In this document: one piece after another, positions 12,856 to 22,523 of the stretch
Numbering within the stretch: the first letter of the stretch is position 1
Layout: each line of letters begins with the position of its first letter
Assembly: GCA_907163345.1 (NCBI GenBank)
Contig: CAJQUN010000956.1
Coordinates: forward strand, 62,001-126,000
Origin: Haberlea rhodopensis
Taxonomy: Eukaryota > Streptophyta > Magnoliopsida > Lamiales > Gesneriaceae
DNA: 64,000 nt
Direction: 5' to 3'
Notes under the pieces: model-generated
What the model was told of the DNA's origin: nothing
Seen by the model: the letters and a program-made list of their open reading frames with translations, nothing else
The model's database searches: none
Made by a program: the position numbers and the translations under genes

Positions 12856-13239
12856 TGTTGGAAATTTGAATTAAATCAAAAAAAGAAAAAATAAATTCGG
12901 GCGATCGAGCTAGGCAACAAACTTTGGTTTGTTGGAAACAGGTGCGCGATCGATCCCCACGTCTTTTTGGGCAAAATAATGTGTCTATTCATGTTCGGGT
13001 GCGGTTTTTTCGCGATGTGGTGCCTCCAAATGGTGTCATTTTGGACATACTTCTTGGCTTACTATAAATATAACATCTCTCACTTGAATTGGACATGGAA
13101 TTTTCAAAATTCACATCATATTGAAGATCAAAATTTGAGTAATTTTGTGGATCTTCATCATTGTTTAATATTGAGTGCTTTTAAACCTTTGTGGTTTAAA
13201 GGATTTGTGATTTGAAGTGCTCATATCACAAATCATAGT
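12856..13239 (+). repeat. Copia 5' LTR, first part
   Basis: Starts TGTTGGAAATTTG and matches the 3' LTR at 18011, for example GGTTTGTTGGAAACAGG in both. It contains a CTATAAATA box near 13063, a likely promoter. It is interrupted at 13239/13240 by the chimeric Gypsy insert and continues at 14791. Confidence 0.75.
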
Positions 13240-14335
13240 TGTGAAGACCCCAAATTGGTGCCCCATTTTATTACACAAAAATATTACCCAAGTAACATAT
13301 TATCATTTAATTACCAAACAATATCATCCAAATTTGTGGACATGAGTTGTGAGATTTAAGGACTTGAGTTAGGGGATTTAATCCCATAATTCCTACACTA
13401 GCCTAAATTAAACCACCCACCACTTCCAACCATTATATATCATACCAAATAATAGAGAAGAAAACCTACGCTGTCACCATCAAGAATTTCGAAACACACA
13501 CACAACACACACTCAGATTTTCAAAAATCTCAAGGCAAGGAGGAAGAACTCTTGTGCTATTTCGCAACCCGGGATTCATCCTTCACATTCGTACATCCAA
13601 CGGTAAGTGGGTTTTTACTACCATTCCATTCATTTTCAAACTTTATGTATGTTTTAAATTTCGATTGAACAACACTATGAAAATTATGTTGTTAAATGCG
13701 ACATGATCATGAATGAAAGACTTTGCGGAGCAAAGTGCTACGTATGTATGAGCCACCATTTGATTCGGTGGGGCAAAGTGCTACATGATGTGGGCGTGCC
13801 ACATGTATGGGAGCCACCTCTTGATCCTTAAGAGCAAAGTGCTATGCACACGGGAGTCACCTCTTGAATCCAATAAGTCACTATGTGGATATGTGTAAGA
13901 TATGTGTTTATGTGCCAAGATCTATGATTTTGTTAAAGAAATGTTTAAAAGGATTTCTGCTATGAAAATATATGTGTTTTTACTATGTTCAATCGGCTCC
14001 TACTTGCTATGTGTTTTTCCCAAACACTCACACCCCTTACCTCCACTCCCAGACAAAATCGAAGAAGAAGATATCGAAGAAGAATAACAAGAGCAATTCT
14101 GGGGATGGTGATCCACTACGAGTCTCAAGAAGAATTATTATTTTATTTACGCTTCCGCACTTTGTATTTAGTAAGAGACATTTGGATCTCGTATTTGAAG
14201 TTGTAATGACAATTTTATTTGATTATGGAATAAAAGACTTGTGTTATTATAGATCTGTACATGAGGCTTGTTGTGTCCGAATATCATGTTTGGATTCAAC
14301 GTCGGTGTCACGCACTCCGGTCTCGGGGCGTGACA
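13240..14335 (+). repeat. Gypsy-type LTR (1,096 bp) with splice-donor motif
   Basis: TG...CA ends and the adjacent primer site make this a 5' LTR. The interior shares CCTACTTGCTATGTGTTTTTCCCAAACACTCACACCCCTTACCTCC-like U5 sequence and the ACGGTAAGTGGGTTTTT block (13600-13615) with the outer element at 55271 and 61062. It also carries three or four GCAAAGTGCTA / GAGCCACCTCTTGA units (13722-13865). Confidence 0.7.
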
Positions 14336-14341
14336 TTTTAG

Positions 14342-14353
14342 TGGTATCAGAGC
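14342..14353 (+). promoter_or_regulatory. Primer-binding site, initiator tRNA-Met type
   Basis: TGGTATCAGAGC is complementary to the 3' end of plant initiator tRNA-Met and lies 6 bases after the LTR end at 14335, the expected place for minus-strand priming. Confidence 0.85.
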
Positions 14354-14391
14354 CGGTCACCGGCAGGAAACACCGGGAGATAAGTTCTATG

Positions 14392-14530
14392 CGAGGCAAA
14401 GTGCTACGTGCATGAGAGCCAACTCTTGAGCCTAAAGGGGCAAAGTGCTACACGACAGGGGCCACTCTTGAACCTCTGGGCAAAGTGCTACATGACGGGA
14501 GCCACATCTTGAACCTGTAGGAGCCACCTC
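14392..14530 (+). repeat. GCAAAGTGC / GAGCCACCTCTTGA tandem repeat in the leader
   Basis: Three copies of GCAAAGTGCTAC with intervening (G)AGCCA(C)CTCTTGA motifs follow the primer site. The same unit occurs in LTRs elsewhere in the window, so here it has moved from the LTR into the leader, or the reverse. Confidence 0.75.
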
Positions 14531-14790
14531 AAGATTCTCGGTTCCGGTGGATCGATGAGTTAGGTCACGACGAGGACGTCGCATTCTAAATGAGGGGTGA
14601 TTGTAATACCCTTGTCCCACATTGGTTGTGGATGAAAATTTAAAGTGGTTTATAAATGCTTACAATCGACTATTATAGCAACTTAGGTTAACCATTTTTT
14701 GTACAGCGAGGACGGATACGAAGTAGTTGCAAAAGGAGCCCATTGTGCAGTCGCGCTTGCACCGGCATGGGCCCGGGGCGTGATAATAGT

Positions 14791-14956
14791 CGTTGTATCT
14801 TGGGAGACAAATTGCCAATTGAACCGTTAGCACCGTAGCGGAGTAATATTGTCTTAAGGATGGAGATTCCAAATCTCGCCTCGACAATTACAAAGACATT
14901 TGTTGTTTTTGCTTGCTACCTTCCTAAGATACACAACCCATAAATTTTGTATTACA
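14791..14956 (+). repeat. Copia 5' LTR, second part
   Basis: Resumes after the ATAGT duplication with CGTTGTATCTTGGG and runs to TTTTGTATTACA. It matches the 3' LTR from about 18262 onward with a handful of differences. Confidence 0.75.
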
Positions 14957-14980
14957 ATCTTAAAACAATATTAGCAACAA

Positions 14981-15857
14981 ATGGCTTCGTCGAGTGCAAC
15001 AACGACTCCAGTTCATCATGGTGAAAGGCCTGAAAAGTTCAATGGGAACGATTTCAAGATGGCAACAAAAGATGTTGTTTTATTTGACAACCTTTGGGTT
15101 GACAAGGTTCCTCAATGAGGATGCTCCTACTATTATGGAGAGTGAAACCGACAACCAAAAGAGGGATGCGGTTGATGCGTGGAATCAAAGTGATTTCATG
15201 TGCAAGAATTATATTCTCAACAGAATGGACAACACATTATACAATGTGTATTGTCTAGTGAAGATGGCCAAGGAATTGTTGCAATCCTTGGAGAAAAAGT
15301 ATAGATCCGAGGATGCCGGCATGAAGAAATTCATCGTTGTGCGATTCCTGGATTTCAAAATGGTTGACACAAAGCCGGTGATAACGCAAGTGCAAGATTT
15401 GCAAGTAATCATGCACAAAATTCATGCGGAAGGAATGGTTCTAAGTGATTCATTCCAAGTCACTGCAATGATTGAGAAGTTACCTCCGTCGTGGAAGGAC
15501 TTCAAGAATTATCTCAAGCACAAACGAAAAGAGATGAATCTTGAAAGCCTTGTGGTTCGCTTGAGAATCGAAGAGGACAACAAAATTTCTGAAAATAAGG
15601 AAAATTGGCACCAACATGAAACACGAGTGAACTTAGTGAAAAAACACGCCGGAACAAAGCGCAAGTTTGACGGCATGGCCTCCAAATCTGGAAAGGCGAA
15701 TAAGTTCAAAGGAAAGTGCTACAAATGTGGAAAACCCAATCACATGGCGAAGGATTGTCGCAATAAAGACGATATTGGGAAGGCTATGGATCAAGTAAAT
15801 GTGTTTGAAGAAGATCGTCTCTCAAATGATTTGGATGATCTAGCGCTTACCGCTTAA
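14981..15857 (+). pseudogene. Copia gag (UBN2-type) with zinc knuckle, frameshifted
   Basis: Capsid-like gag of a Ty1/Copia element, which packages element RNA in cytoplasmic particles. The natural start is the ATG at 14981 (MASSSATTT..., then a KFNGNDF motif). A frameshift near 15057 moves the frame, which then reads on to TAA at 15855-15857. The body has the usual gag pattern (YILNRMDNTLYNVY; LPPSWKDFKNYLKHK) and ends with one zinc knuckle, CYKCGKPNHMAKDC (C-x2-C-x4-H-x4-C), near 15717-15760. The stop separates gag from the pol remnant downstream. Copia elements usually read gag and pol as one frame, so this stop may be a gag-only design or decay. Domain identity is secure; the exact shift point is not. 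Confidence 0.8.
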
Positions 15858-16334
15858 TTAGATCGTGTATCTTTGAAAGTTGTAAACTCCAAGAATGGAG
15901 TAATTCTAAATAAATATAATGACGATATTTGTTGAAAGCAATAAAATTTATGTTATTACTTCTTGTATTGAATCTTATGGTTTGTGGCATGATTGTTAGG
16001 ATAATATAACCATAGTTCGCAGCACAAATTGTAATGTTAAATTTATTGCTTGTGTGGGCACTAAGTTAACAAAATCGTCATTCATTTGTTAGAAGAATCG
16101 TAACGTCTCTAGAGTTCACTCACAATGATGTTTGTGATGGAAAGATTATGCAAACTAGAGATGTGAGAAAAGTAGTTTGTTACTTTATCAATATTTGCAC
16201 ATGATATTGTTGTGACTTTTTTGTTATGAAGCAAAAACGTGGCCAATGATGTGTTTAAACACTTCAATAATGAGATTGCAATAAAATTTAGCAAACGAGT
16301 TTTGATATGGGAAATTGTGAGTATATTATACTTG

Positions 16335-16690
16335 TGTTGTCTAAGAATTTGACGCTTAAGCTTGAATCTGCAAGACTATAAATCTTGAATTCGAGTTTCT
16401 AAGCTGTGTACGCTTAAAACACAGTGATAAATCGAAATCACAAATTTTGACTAGGCGTTGTAATATTTCATTTGGTTCATTTTGAATTTCTAAGCTAGTA
16501 CGCTTATAACATGAATTTGCAAGATTTAAAATCTTAAGTTCAAGTTTTCTAAGTTAGTGAGCTTAAATTGGTGTGAACCGAGTTTGAGAATATTATCCAT
16601 TGTAAGCAAGTACGTTTAAATCCAAAATTTTAAGAAATAAAATCTTGAATTTGGATTTATAAGACTATAACGCTTAGAACTTGAAACACA
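16335..16690 (+). repeat. Diverged internal tandem repeat, ~3 copies of about 115 bp
   Basis: Blocks combining TATAAATCTTGAATTCGAGTTT, TCTAAGCT and TACGCTTA recur at about 16350, 16490 and 16600. This is a non-coding part of the Copia interior between gag and the pol remnant. Confidence 0.45.
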
Positions 16691-16957
16691 AAAGTCAGAA
16701 CGCCAGTGCAAATTCGTGACTACCCGAAGTTGTGGGGGGTTGCAATTCTATGAGTCAATCACATACACATTTAGCAAGGACGAAAAACCTTGTGATTGAA
16801 GGAAAAAAGAGTTTCCTACAATATTTGAAATGTGGTGGTGCTTGGCTAAACTAGAAATATGAAGGTTAACGTGAAGTCAAACAAACGCCAAATAAGTGAC
16901 ATGAAGAATTTGACAAATAATGTTGACATATAGATTAACGAATGTGACAAATGTGTA

Positions 16958-17431
16958 AACACCTAAGCATATGTATGCTTGTGTATTGATGATATGCTCA
17001 TTGTGGAAGCAATTTAGAAATCATCAAGTAACAAAAAAAAAATGTTAACGAGACATTGTTTACATGTGTGCATCAAGAACAATACTCGAATTAAAGTTGA
17101 GTATTCCTCTGGTCTCGGATTTTGTAAGAAATAACGCGTTAACAACGCTTAAAATTCGATGATGGAAATATCATAAAATGATAAAATGATGCAAATGAGG
17201 TAATGTGATTACCAAACTGAAAATATACACTTGTGGAAATTTCTCTATGCAAAACATTTAAAGCTTCTTCGGCCGAGTGACTTTATAAGATGTTAGAGAA
17301 AAATCATGTGCATACAACTAAAATGTGTTGCGCTAATGCCATATGGCAAAATGATATCTAGTGGCATAATCACGAGTGATTATGTGAAACCGCGGATCCG
17401 CATATGAAATGGTTAACCGAGAGATCATGTG
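16958..17431 (+). pseudogene. Copia pol remnant (reverse transcriptase / RNase H pieces)
   Basis: Only fragments survive. Around 16963-17006 the frame reads AYVCLCIDDMLIV, matching the catalytic YVDDMLI box of Copia reverse transcriptase, with a stop soon after. Around 17354-17390 it reads ISSGIITSDYVK, matching the conserved tail of the Copia RNase H region. Protease, integrase and most of reverse transcriptase are missing between gag and here. Stops and frameshifts are everywhere, so this copy cannot make an enzyme. Confidence 0.65.
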
Positions 17432-18010
17432 GAAGTTTATCGAGGAGAATGTGGATAAAACCCTATAATCAAAATCTCATAGTAGATACCCAACCTTGTT
17501 GACTGGAGATCCCAAGATCTAGGTTCAAAAATGATAACTAAATTATGAGATTGTAACCTTGGAGATCAATTTCCAACACATTCCTATTATAAAGGGTGTA
17601 GGCTGCAAAAGGGGTAGGATATGTAAAAGACCTTTAATGATTCCTAAGACATATAAGAATATGTTGGAGTATAGCTGGATACTCTTCTAGGAGATCACCT
17701 ACGCGAGTGCGAAGTGTGGCCGCTTCAAAGATATAAAGCACTTCTGAAACCAAGCGTGGTCCAAGGCCGGAATGGACACAAACGTAAGAAACAATACGAA
17801 TGTTAGAATTGTTATGGTGTGGGTTCAATTGTCTAGGTTTACACCAACGACTAAATAGTTCAAGACTAGAAATTCACTATTAAGTCAAGTAAATCCGATT
17901 AAATACTACTACGGAAGATTTAAAGCCGCAAGCTATCTCTCCAGATGCCATAATAGTTCGTTAAAAGCGCTCAATTGCGTACATGCATTAATTTAATTCA
18001 TATGGGGGAT

Positions 18011-18433
18011 TGTTGGAAATTTGAATTAAATCAAAGAAAAAAAAATTCGGGCGATCGATTTAAGGCAGCAAACTTTTGGTTTGTTGGAAACAGGATCGTG
18101 CCCCAAGCGGCGGTCGTTTGCGCCCGCTTCTTTTGGGTGGAATAGTGTGCTTTTCGAAATTCACATCATATTGAAGATAAATTTGAGTAATTTTGTGGAT
18201 CTTCATCATTCTTTAATATTGAGTGTTTTTAAACATTTGTGGTTTCCTATCAAAAATCATAGTCGTTGTATCTTGGGTGACAAATTGCCAATTGAACCGT
18301 TAGCACCGTAGCGGGGCAATATTGTCTTAAGGACGGGGATTCCAAATCTTGCATCGACATTTCTAATACAAAGTCATTTGTTATTTTTGCTTGCTACCTT
18401 CCTAAGATACACAACCATAAATTTTGTACTATA
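18011..18433 (+). repeat. Copia 3' LTR
   Basis: TGTTGGAAATTTG... to ...TTTTGTACTATA. Preceded by the polypurine tract and followed by CATGG. Shorter than the 5' LTR because of an internal deletion after GGAATAGTGTGC. Confidence 0.75.
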
Positions 18434-18511
18434 CATGGTACTATATTTGATTAATGCTAAAAGTTTGTGACTAATATTGAAAAAATTATATGGATCATTT
18501 TGGAAATTTAC

Positions 18512-20432
18512 CATTCTTGTAATATTTCTAAAGATCCGAGAATCCGACAACCATATGATTTTTTATGGATTTTTAATTCTGATAAAAAAAATGTATGATT
18601 TTCTCGCGAACATATATATACTTGTACGTGTGTTTAATTTGAACAAAATGTTAGGGTTTAATGAGCTACAATGTATTTGCTTTTCATTTCCGGGTTGTCG
18701 GGGAATTGAATGGTCATAACTCATAAGTCCAAGAGCAAGAGGTGACGCACTGCAACTTACGACAATAAGTTGGTTGATGGTATATTTGGATTGATAGATA
18801 AATTTATGATTCCAAATTTCGTTTGGATGAATAAAATTTAAGTGAATTTCAAATTAATCTGTATTTGATGTCATTTGAAATTCATTCTCCAAATCATTTC
18901 TCAAATCAAATCATTCCACCAAAATCAAATTCAGCCATGCAAACACAACCTGAAAGTTTTATAAATATTACAAATAAAAGATTAACAAATCGCACTTTAG
19001 ATTTGAGATTTTTAATATATCAATTGGGTAATCTATATACAGGATGATTTGCATCGTGACTCCAACAATTGATCCAACAAATTATAAAAGAAGAAATAGG
19101 TTAAATTTTTATTCTTTTTTTCAAATATTAATTTAAAAAATCAATCACAACCTTGTGAATCCCAAGTATAGGGTATGGGTATGGGAGTATGGACATAGTG
19201 GATTACGTGTGATATATATAGTTGAAGGCATTGCTTGCACACCTACCACAAACTCATAATCCCCACCAAACATCCCCTTGTAGTCTAATATGCTAATTTC
19301 ACCAACCAACAAATATAATTATTAAAAGAAAAGCTTTATATACTCCATATCCTATCTCTATTTACCCTTTTATTCATTATTTCCCCAATTGTTTCACTAA
19401 CTCAAACTCTAAATATTAAGAAATGTTACATTGCTTAACTGATTGGTTAGTCCCATTTAATTTTAGAAACAAAGAAAACATGAATATATTCAAAACCCCA
19501 ATAAATCAATCTTGTTTCCCTAGAAAATATCATTTTTCATTAAAAAAAATACAATTTATCAGGTTCCCATGTAAAAAAAAAAAACACAATTAATTGATTT
19601 TGACAAGGCTTTGTCCAAATTTTCCTTATTAGTTAAGTCGTTGAGGGTGCATTTGGTTTTAGGGATTTGAAGCCATAGATTTCAACTTCATTTTAATTGT
19701 TTGGATAATTATATTGGGTGTATTTTCAATCCATAATTGAATTAATTTATTTAAATATAATGATAATTGTGATAGATTTGAAATGCACATAAGATTTATG
19801 TCATTTCAAATCAAATCTCACCATTCATATGAAATTCATCCATCCAAACACAATTTAAGTTTAAAACAGCAATTTGATATACAAAAACTCGTAATTATAA
19901 CACTATTTTTATATTAAATAAATAAGGTACAATAAAAATCTTTGTAAATTTAATTTTATATGGAAATATGATTTAATTTATTCAAATAAAACAAGTGAAT
20001 TTATTTATCAATTATAAATAAAATAATTAACTAATTTATTTATCAATTTTGTTAAGTATTTTGGTGAAAAATGAAGCATACCAGTTTGATAAAATATGTA
20101 CTATCTATGTTAAATTTTTATAAATTTTAAATTTAATTCGTATTATATATATATTAAAATATCTTAAGATAAATTAAATTAAGTCATTCAAATTAACATT
20201 TTAAAAATTAATCGCTTGTTCACGATATACTTGCTGGATGAAAGTTATATTATTTTTTAAAAGAAATTATTTATATCTCATTCTCTCGCCCAGAAAAATA
20301 AATAAAATAAACTTTCACGTTCACCGTTAAACCAATGGAAGCTTCCCACGTGTCTACCTCCACTCCCGCCAAATATCTGATTTTTGTACTACAAATCATA
20401 ACTACTAACAGTTGCAAACTCCAAACACAGCG
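18512..20432. other. AT-rich intergenic DNA, upstream of the fasciclin-like gene
   Basis: No gene seen. It holds a MITE-like stretch (19647-19852, listed) and a weaker relative of it near 18780-18950 whose right end reads CATGCAAACACAACC. A CCAAT motif (AAACCAATGG near 20330) lies about 100 bases before the gene start and may belong to its promoter. No strong TATA box was seen. Confidence 0.45.
19647..19852. mobile_element. MITE-like element with imperfect ends
   Basis: Left end GTGCATTTGGTTTTAGGG and right end CATCCATCCAAACACAA are imperfect inverted copies of the GTGTTTGGATGG type seen in many plant MITEs. The interior is AT-rich and repeats ATTTGAA / TTCAAAT. No target duplication was found. 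Confidence 0.4.
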
Positions 20433-21500
20433 ATGGCTTCCCTCAACCTACTTTCTCTCCTCATCCTATCCTACCATACTCTCTCCACAGCTCAATCTCC
20501 GCCTTCTCAGCCGCCGGAATACCTCCTCAACGCGGTCGATACCCTAGCCAACTCCGGCTATACTGCGATGTCCCTCACACTCCAACTCGTTGCTCGTTCC
20601 CTCCCCCTACCCTCCTCCTCCGCCACCACAACAACCGCCCTGACAATATTCTCTCCACCCAACTCCGCCTTCTCCGCCAATGGTCAACCCTCCCTGGCCC
20701 ACCTCCTCCTGCACTTCTCTCCTCTCTCCCTCTCCTCTTCATCTCTCCTTTCCCTCCCCTTCTCCTCCTCTATCCCCACTCTCTCGCCCTCCAAACACCT
20801 TTTTGTAACCTCTTCAAGAAGCCCGGATATCTCAATTAACGGCGTTAAGGTCTCTCAATCACCCATTTACGATGATGGGTGGGTAATAGTGTACGCCATC
20901 GACGACTTTTTCAACCTAAACTTCATCCTCACAAATTCTACCAAAACTGACCCGGAAACAGATTTCCAGTGCCTGAAATTGGAGAGGGTTTCAAGATTCC
21001 AGGAGGCTTCTGGTGTCCTAAAATCAAGAGGGTATTCGATTATTGCCTCGTTTCTTGATTTGCAGATCATGGGGTTCCTCGATCAAGGGGAATTCACAGA
21101 GAACAATGTGATGAAGTGGACTCTATTCTCACCTGCCGACCAAGATCTAGTACGGTTTTCAGGGGATTTTCTGGGTTATTTTTCTCTGTTCATGAGGCAT
21201 TTGGTTCCATGTAAAGTGGGCTGGAGTGATCTTGACGAAATGATGAATGGTACGGTTGTTTCGAATAATGTAGAAGGGTTCAGCTTGGAGATTACAAAAG
21301 ATGAAGATAACGAAACATTAATGGTGAATGGGGTTGTTATTACAGCCCCGGATTTGTATGAAAGTGAATCGCTGGTGATTCATGGGATAGAACGTGCGAT
21401 TTTGGAACCCGATAATGAAGATGAGGAATTCGAATTCATGGAGGAATTATCCGAACAGAAAGTTGAGGTACCGATTTCTGCTGATCATGGAAGGCTTTAG
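20433..21500 (+). CDS. Fasciclin-like arabinogalactan-type protein (FLA19/20/21 group)
   Basis: A secreted cell-wall or cell-surface protein of the fasciclin (FAS1) family, thought to act in cell adhesion and wall organisation. The protein is 355 residues and intronless. I chose the ATG at 20433 (MASLNLLSLLIL) over the in-frame ATG at 20412. It sits in a better context (CAGCGATGG) and leads directly into a signal peptide of about 20 residues. A Pro/Ser-rich start (QSPPSQPP) follows. FAS1 H1-type boxes appear at about residues 71-80 (TIFSPPNSAF) and again near 229-240 (WTLFSPADQDL), giving two FAS1 domains. The tail is acidic (DNEDEEFEF) and ends PISADHGRL, with no hydrophobic GPI-anchor signal, as in the FLA19-21 subgroup. 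Long Ser/Pro/Leu-rich runs in the first half are typical. Family identity is clear; the exact orthologue is not. Confidence 0.85.
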   Translation: MASLNLLSLLILSYHTLSTAQSPPSQPPEYLLNAVDTLANSGYTAMSLTLQLVARSLPLPSSSATTTTALTIFSPPNSAFSANGQPSLAHLLLHFSPLSLSSSSLLSLPFSSSIPTLSPSKHLFVTSSRSPDISINGVKVSQSPIYDDGWVIVYAIDDFFNLNFILTNSTKTDPETDFQCLKLERVSRFQEASGVLKSRGYSIIASFLDLQIMGFLDQGEFTENNVMKWTLFSPADQDLVRFSGDFLGYFSLFMRHLVPCKVGWSDLDEMMNGTVVSNNVEGFSLEITKDEDNETLMVNGVVITAPDLYESESLVIHGIERAILEPDNEDEEFEFMEELSEQKVEVPISADHGRL

Positions 21501-22523
21501 CTTGAATATACAATGCCAATACTTTTTCTTTCTTTTTGTATATGTAGTGCATAAATGGTGATGGAATTTGTCAGTATAGCGTATGAATCTCGATTCTTGA
21601 AAAATATCCTGTGTCCTCTTACACCTATATGACATCACCAAGTTTCAGAATATCATGCCTTAAACAACACAAACAATTTCGCGCCACAAACCTCTTGGCT
21701 CAATGGCAGCCAGTGTGCCATTATGGGATAAGTCCGAGACTTGTGTAAGATGCACATGAACAGTTTCATCCAAAATTTGTATGGAAACATATAATGTTGA
21801 CAAACTTAAAATCAGCATACATTTATTGTTTGCTGCTAAAGTATTATCGAAGTTATGAAACACAAAAGATAGGCAAGCAAGCATGCTCTAAGAATCGAAA
21901 TTTTTAACATATTGGGTAGCCGAAAATGGATTGATCTCTACCGGAAATGTAGTAGAACTTCTTTTTTCAGAGATTTTGTATAAACTTCTAATTGAGAATG
22001 TATTGGCCATTAAATTATAGTACCTGCATCATTATTGCCATGTTAATTTTCCGTCAATGCCATAGTTTGATTTTTTCAGTTGGATTTAATTGTGATCCAA
22101 TGGCTTTCGAACAATCTCTTCGGCAGAGACATTTTAAAGGGGCTTCCCACAATACCACATTTACTTTTATTTTCCCAAAGACCCTCATTTGTACAGGAAG
22201 ATTCCATGCAGGCTGCTCATAATTGTCATATCCTTCAATTCTCTCGTCAAAATACACTTACCACGCTCAAAAACTATAATAATAAACGCCACTCTGCTGT
22301 TTAAAAATATGTGCGTCAGGGAACATCACCTTTACCCGGTTATTCTCCTACTGACATGCCTCGCTCCCAAATTTTCTCTCTTTGTTTAACGTACCCCCTT
22401 GTATTCACTCTCACGCAATCTCAATCACATCATTCAAAGTAGTGCTTGAATTCACGCACATCATATAACTTACTGGGTCTGTAGTACAACAAAATCACAC
22501 ATTATTTAGAAACTAAAATTAAT
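21501..22523. other. Intergenic DNA between convergent genes
   Basis: This is the space between the 3' ends of the fasciclin-like gene (+) and the GDSL gene (-), so it holds both 3' UTRs. Short frames on both strands have no protein-like pattern. No repeat was recognised. Confidence 0.5.

Larger units (their letters stand above)
13240..14785 (+). mobile_element. Chimeric Gypsy-type insert within the Copia 5' LTR
   Basis: The exact 5-bp duplication ATAGT flanks it (13235-13239, 14786-14790). The uninterrupted site is seen in the Copia 3' LTR (AATCATAGTCGTTG near 18256). It opens with an LTR (TGTGAAGACCCCAAATT, 13240) ending GGGGCGTGACA at 14335, followed by TTTTAG and the primer site TGGTATCAGAGC (14342-14353). 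After that come repeats of the GCAAAGTGC type and a purine-rich tract, then a different short LTR-like block (about 14600-14785: TGTAATACCCTTGTCCCACA... GGGGCGTGATA). The two ends are not the same LTR, so the insert looks like a recombinant of two element families. No coding capacity. Confidence 0.6.
12856..18433 (+). mobile_element. Decayed Copia retrotransposon
   Basis: LTRs start TGTTGGAAATTTGAATTAAA. The 5' LTR runs 12856-13239 and resumes 14791-14956 after an insertion. The 3' LTR is 18011-18433, preceded by a polypurine tract (ATGGGGGAT, 18002-18010). Flanks are TATGG (12851-12855) and CATGG (18434-18438), a 4-of-5 target duplication. The LTR ends are GTATTACA and GTACTATA, consistent with C-to-T decay of the CA end. 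The interior has a gag frame (14981-15857) and a heavily mutated pol remnant. I see no standard primer-binding site: the gag ATG follows the 5' LTR by only 24 bases, so leader sequence may have been lost. The 3' LTR lacks ~120 bp present in the 5' LTR. Confidence 0.8.
12597..18511. mobile_element. Foldback MITE, copy 2, split by a Copia element
   Basis: The left terminus GTAAATTTTCAAAAAT (12597) and right terminus CATTTTGGAAATTTAC (ending 18511) are inverted copies. The fragments 12597-12855 and about 18434-18511, read together, match copy 1 at 9219-9570: for example the right piece continues TACTATATTTGATTAATGC exactly where copy 1 has AACTATATTTGATTAATTC. The split point is the Copia target site (TATGG/CATGG). 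This is the oldest layer of the nest. Confidence 0.6.

Noticed and set aside
13972..14415. 147-codon plus-strand frame
   Set aside because: Runs across an LTR end and primer-binding site, both non-coding landmarks, so it is a chance frame.
20335..20547. Overlapping 70-codon frame upstream of the fasciclin-like gene
   Set aside because: Shadow of the real frame in another phase; it would only matter as a possible upstream ORF, for which there is no support.
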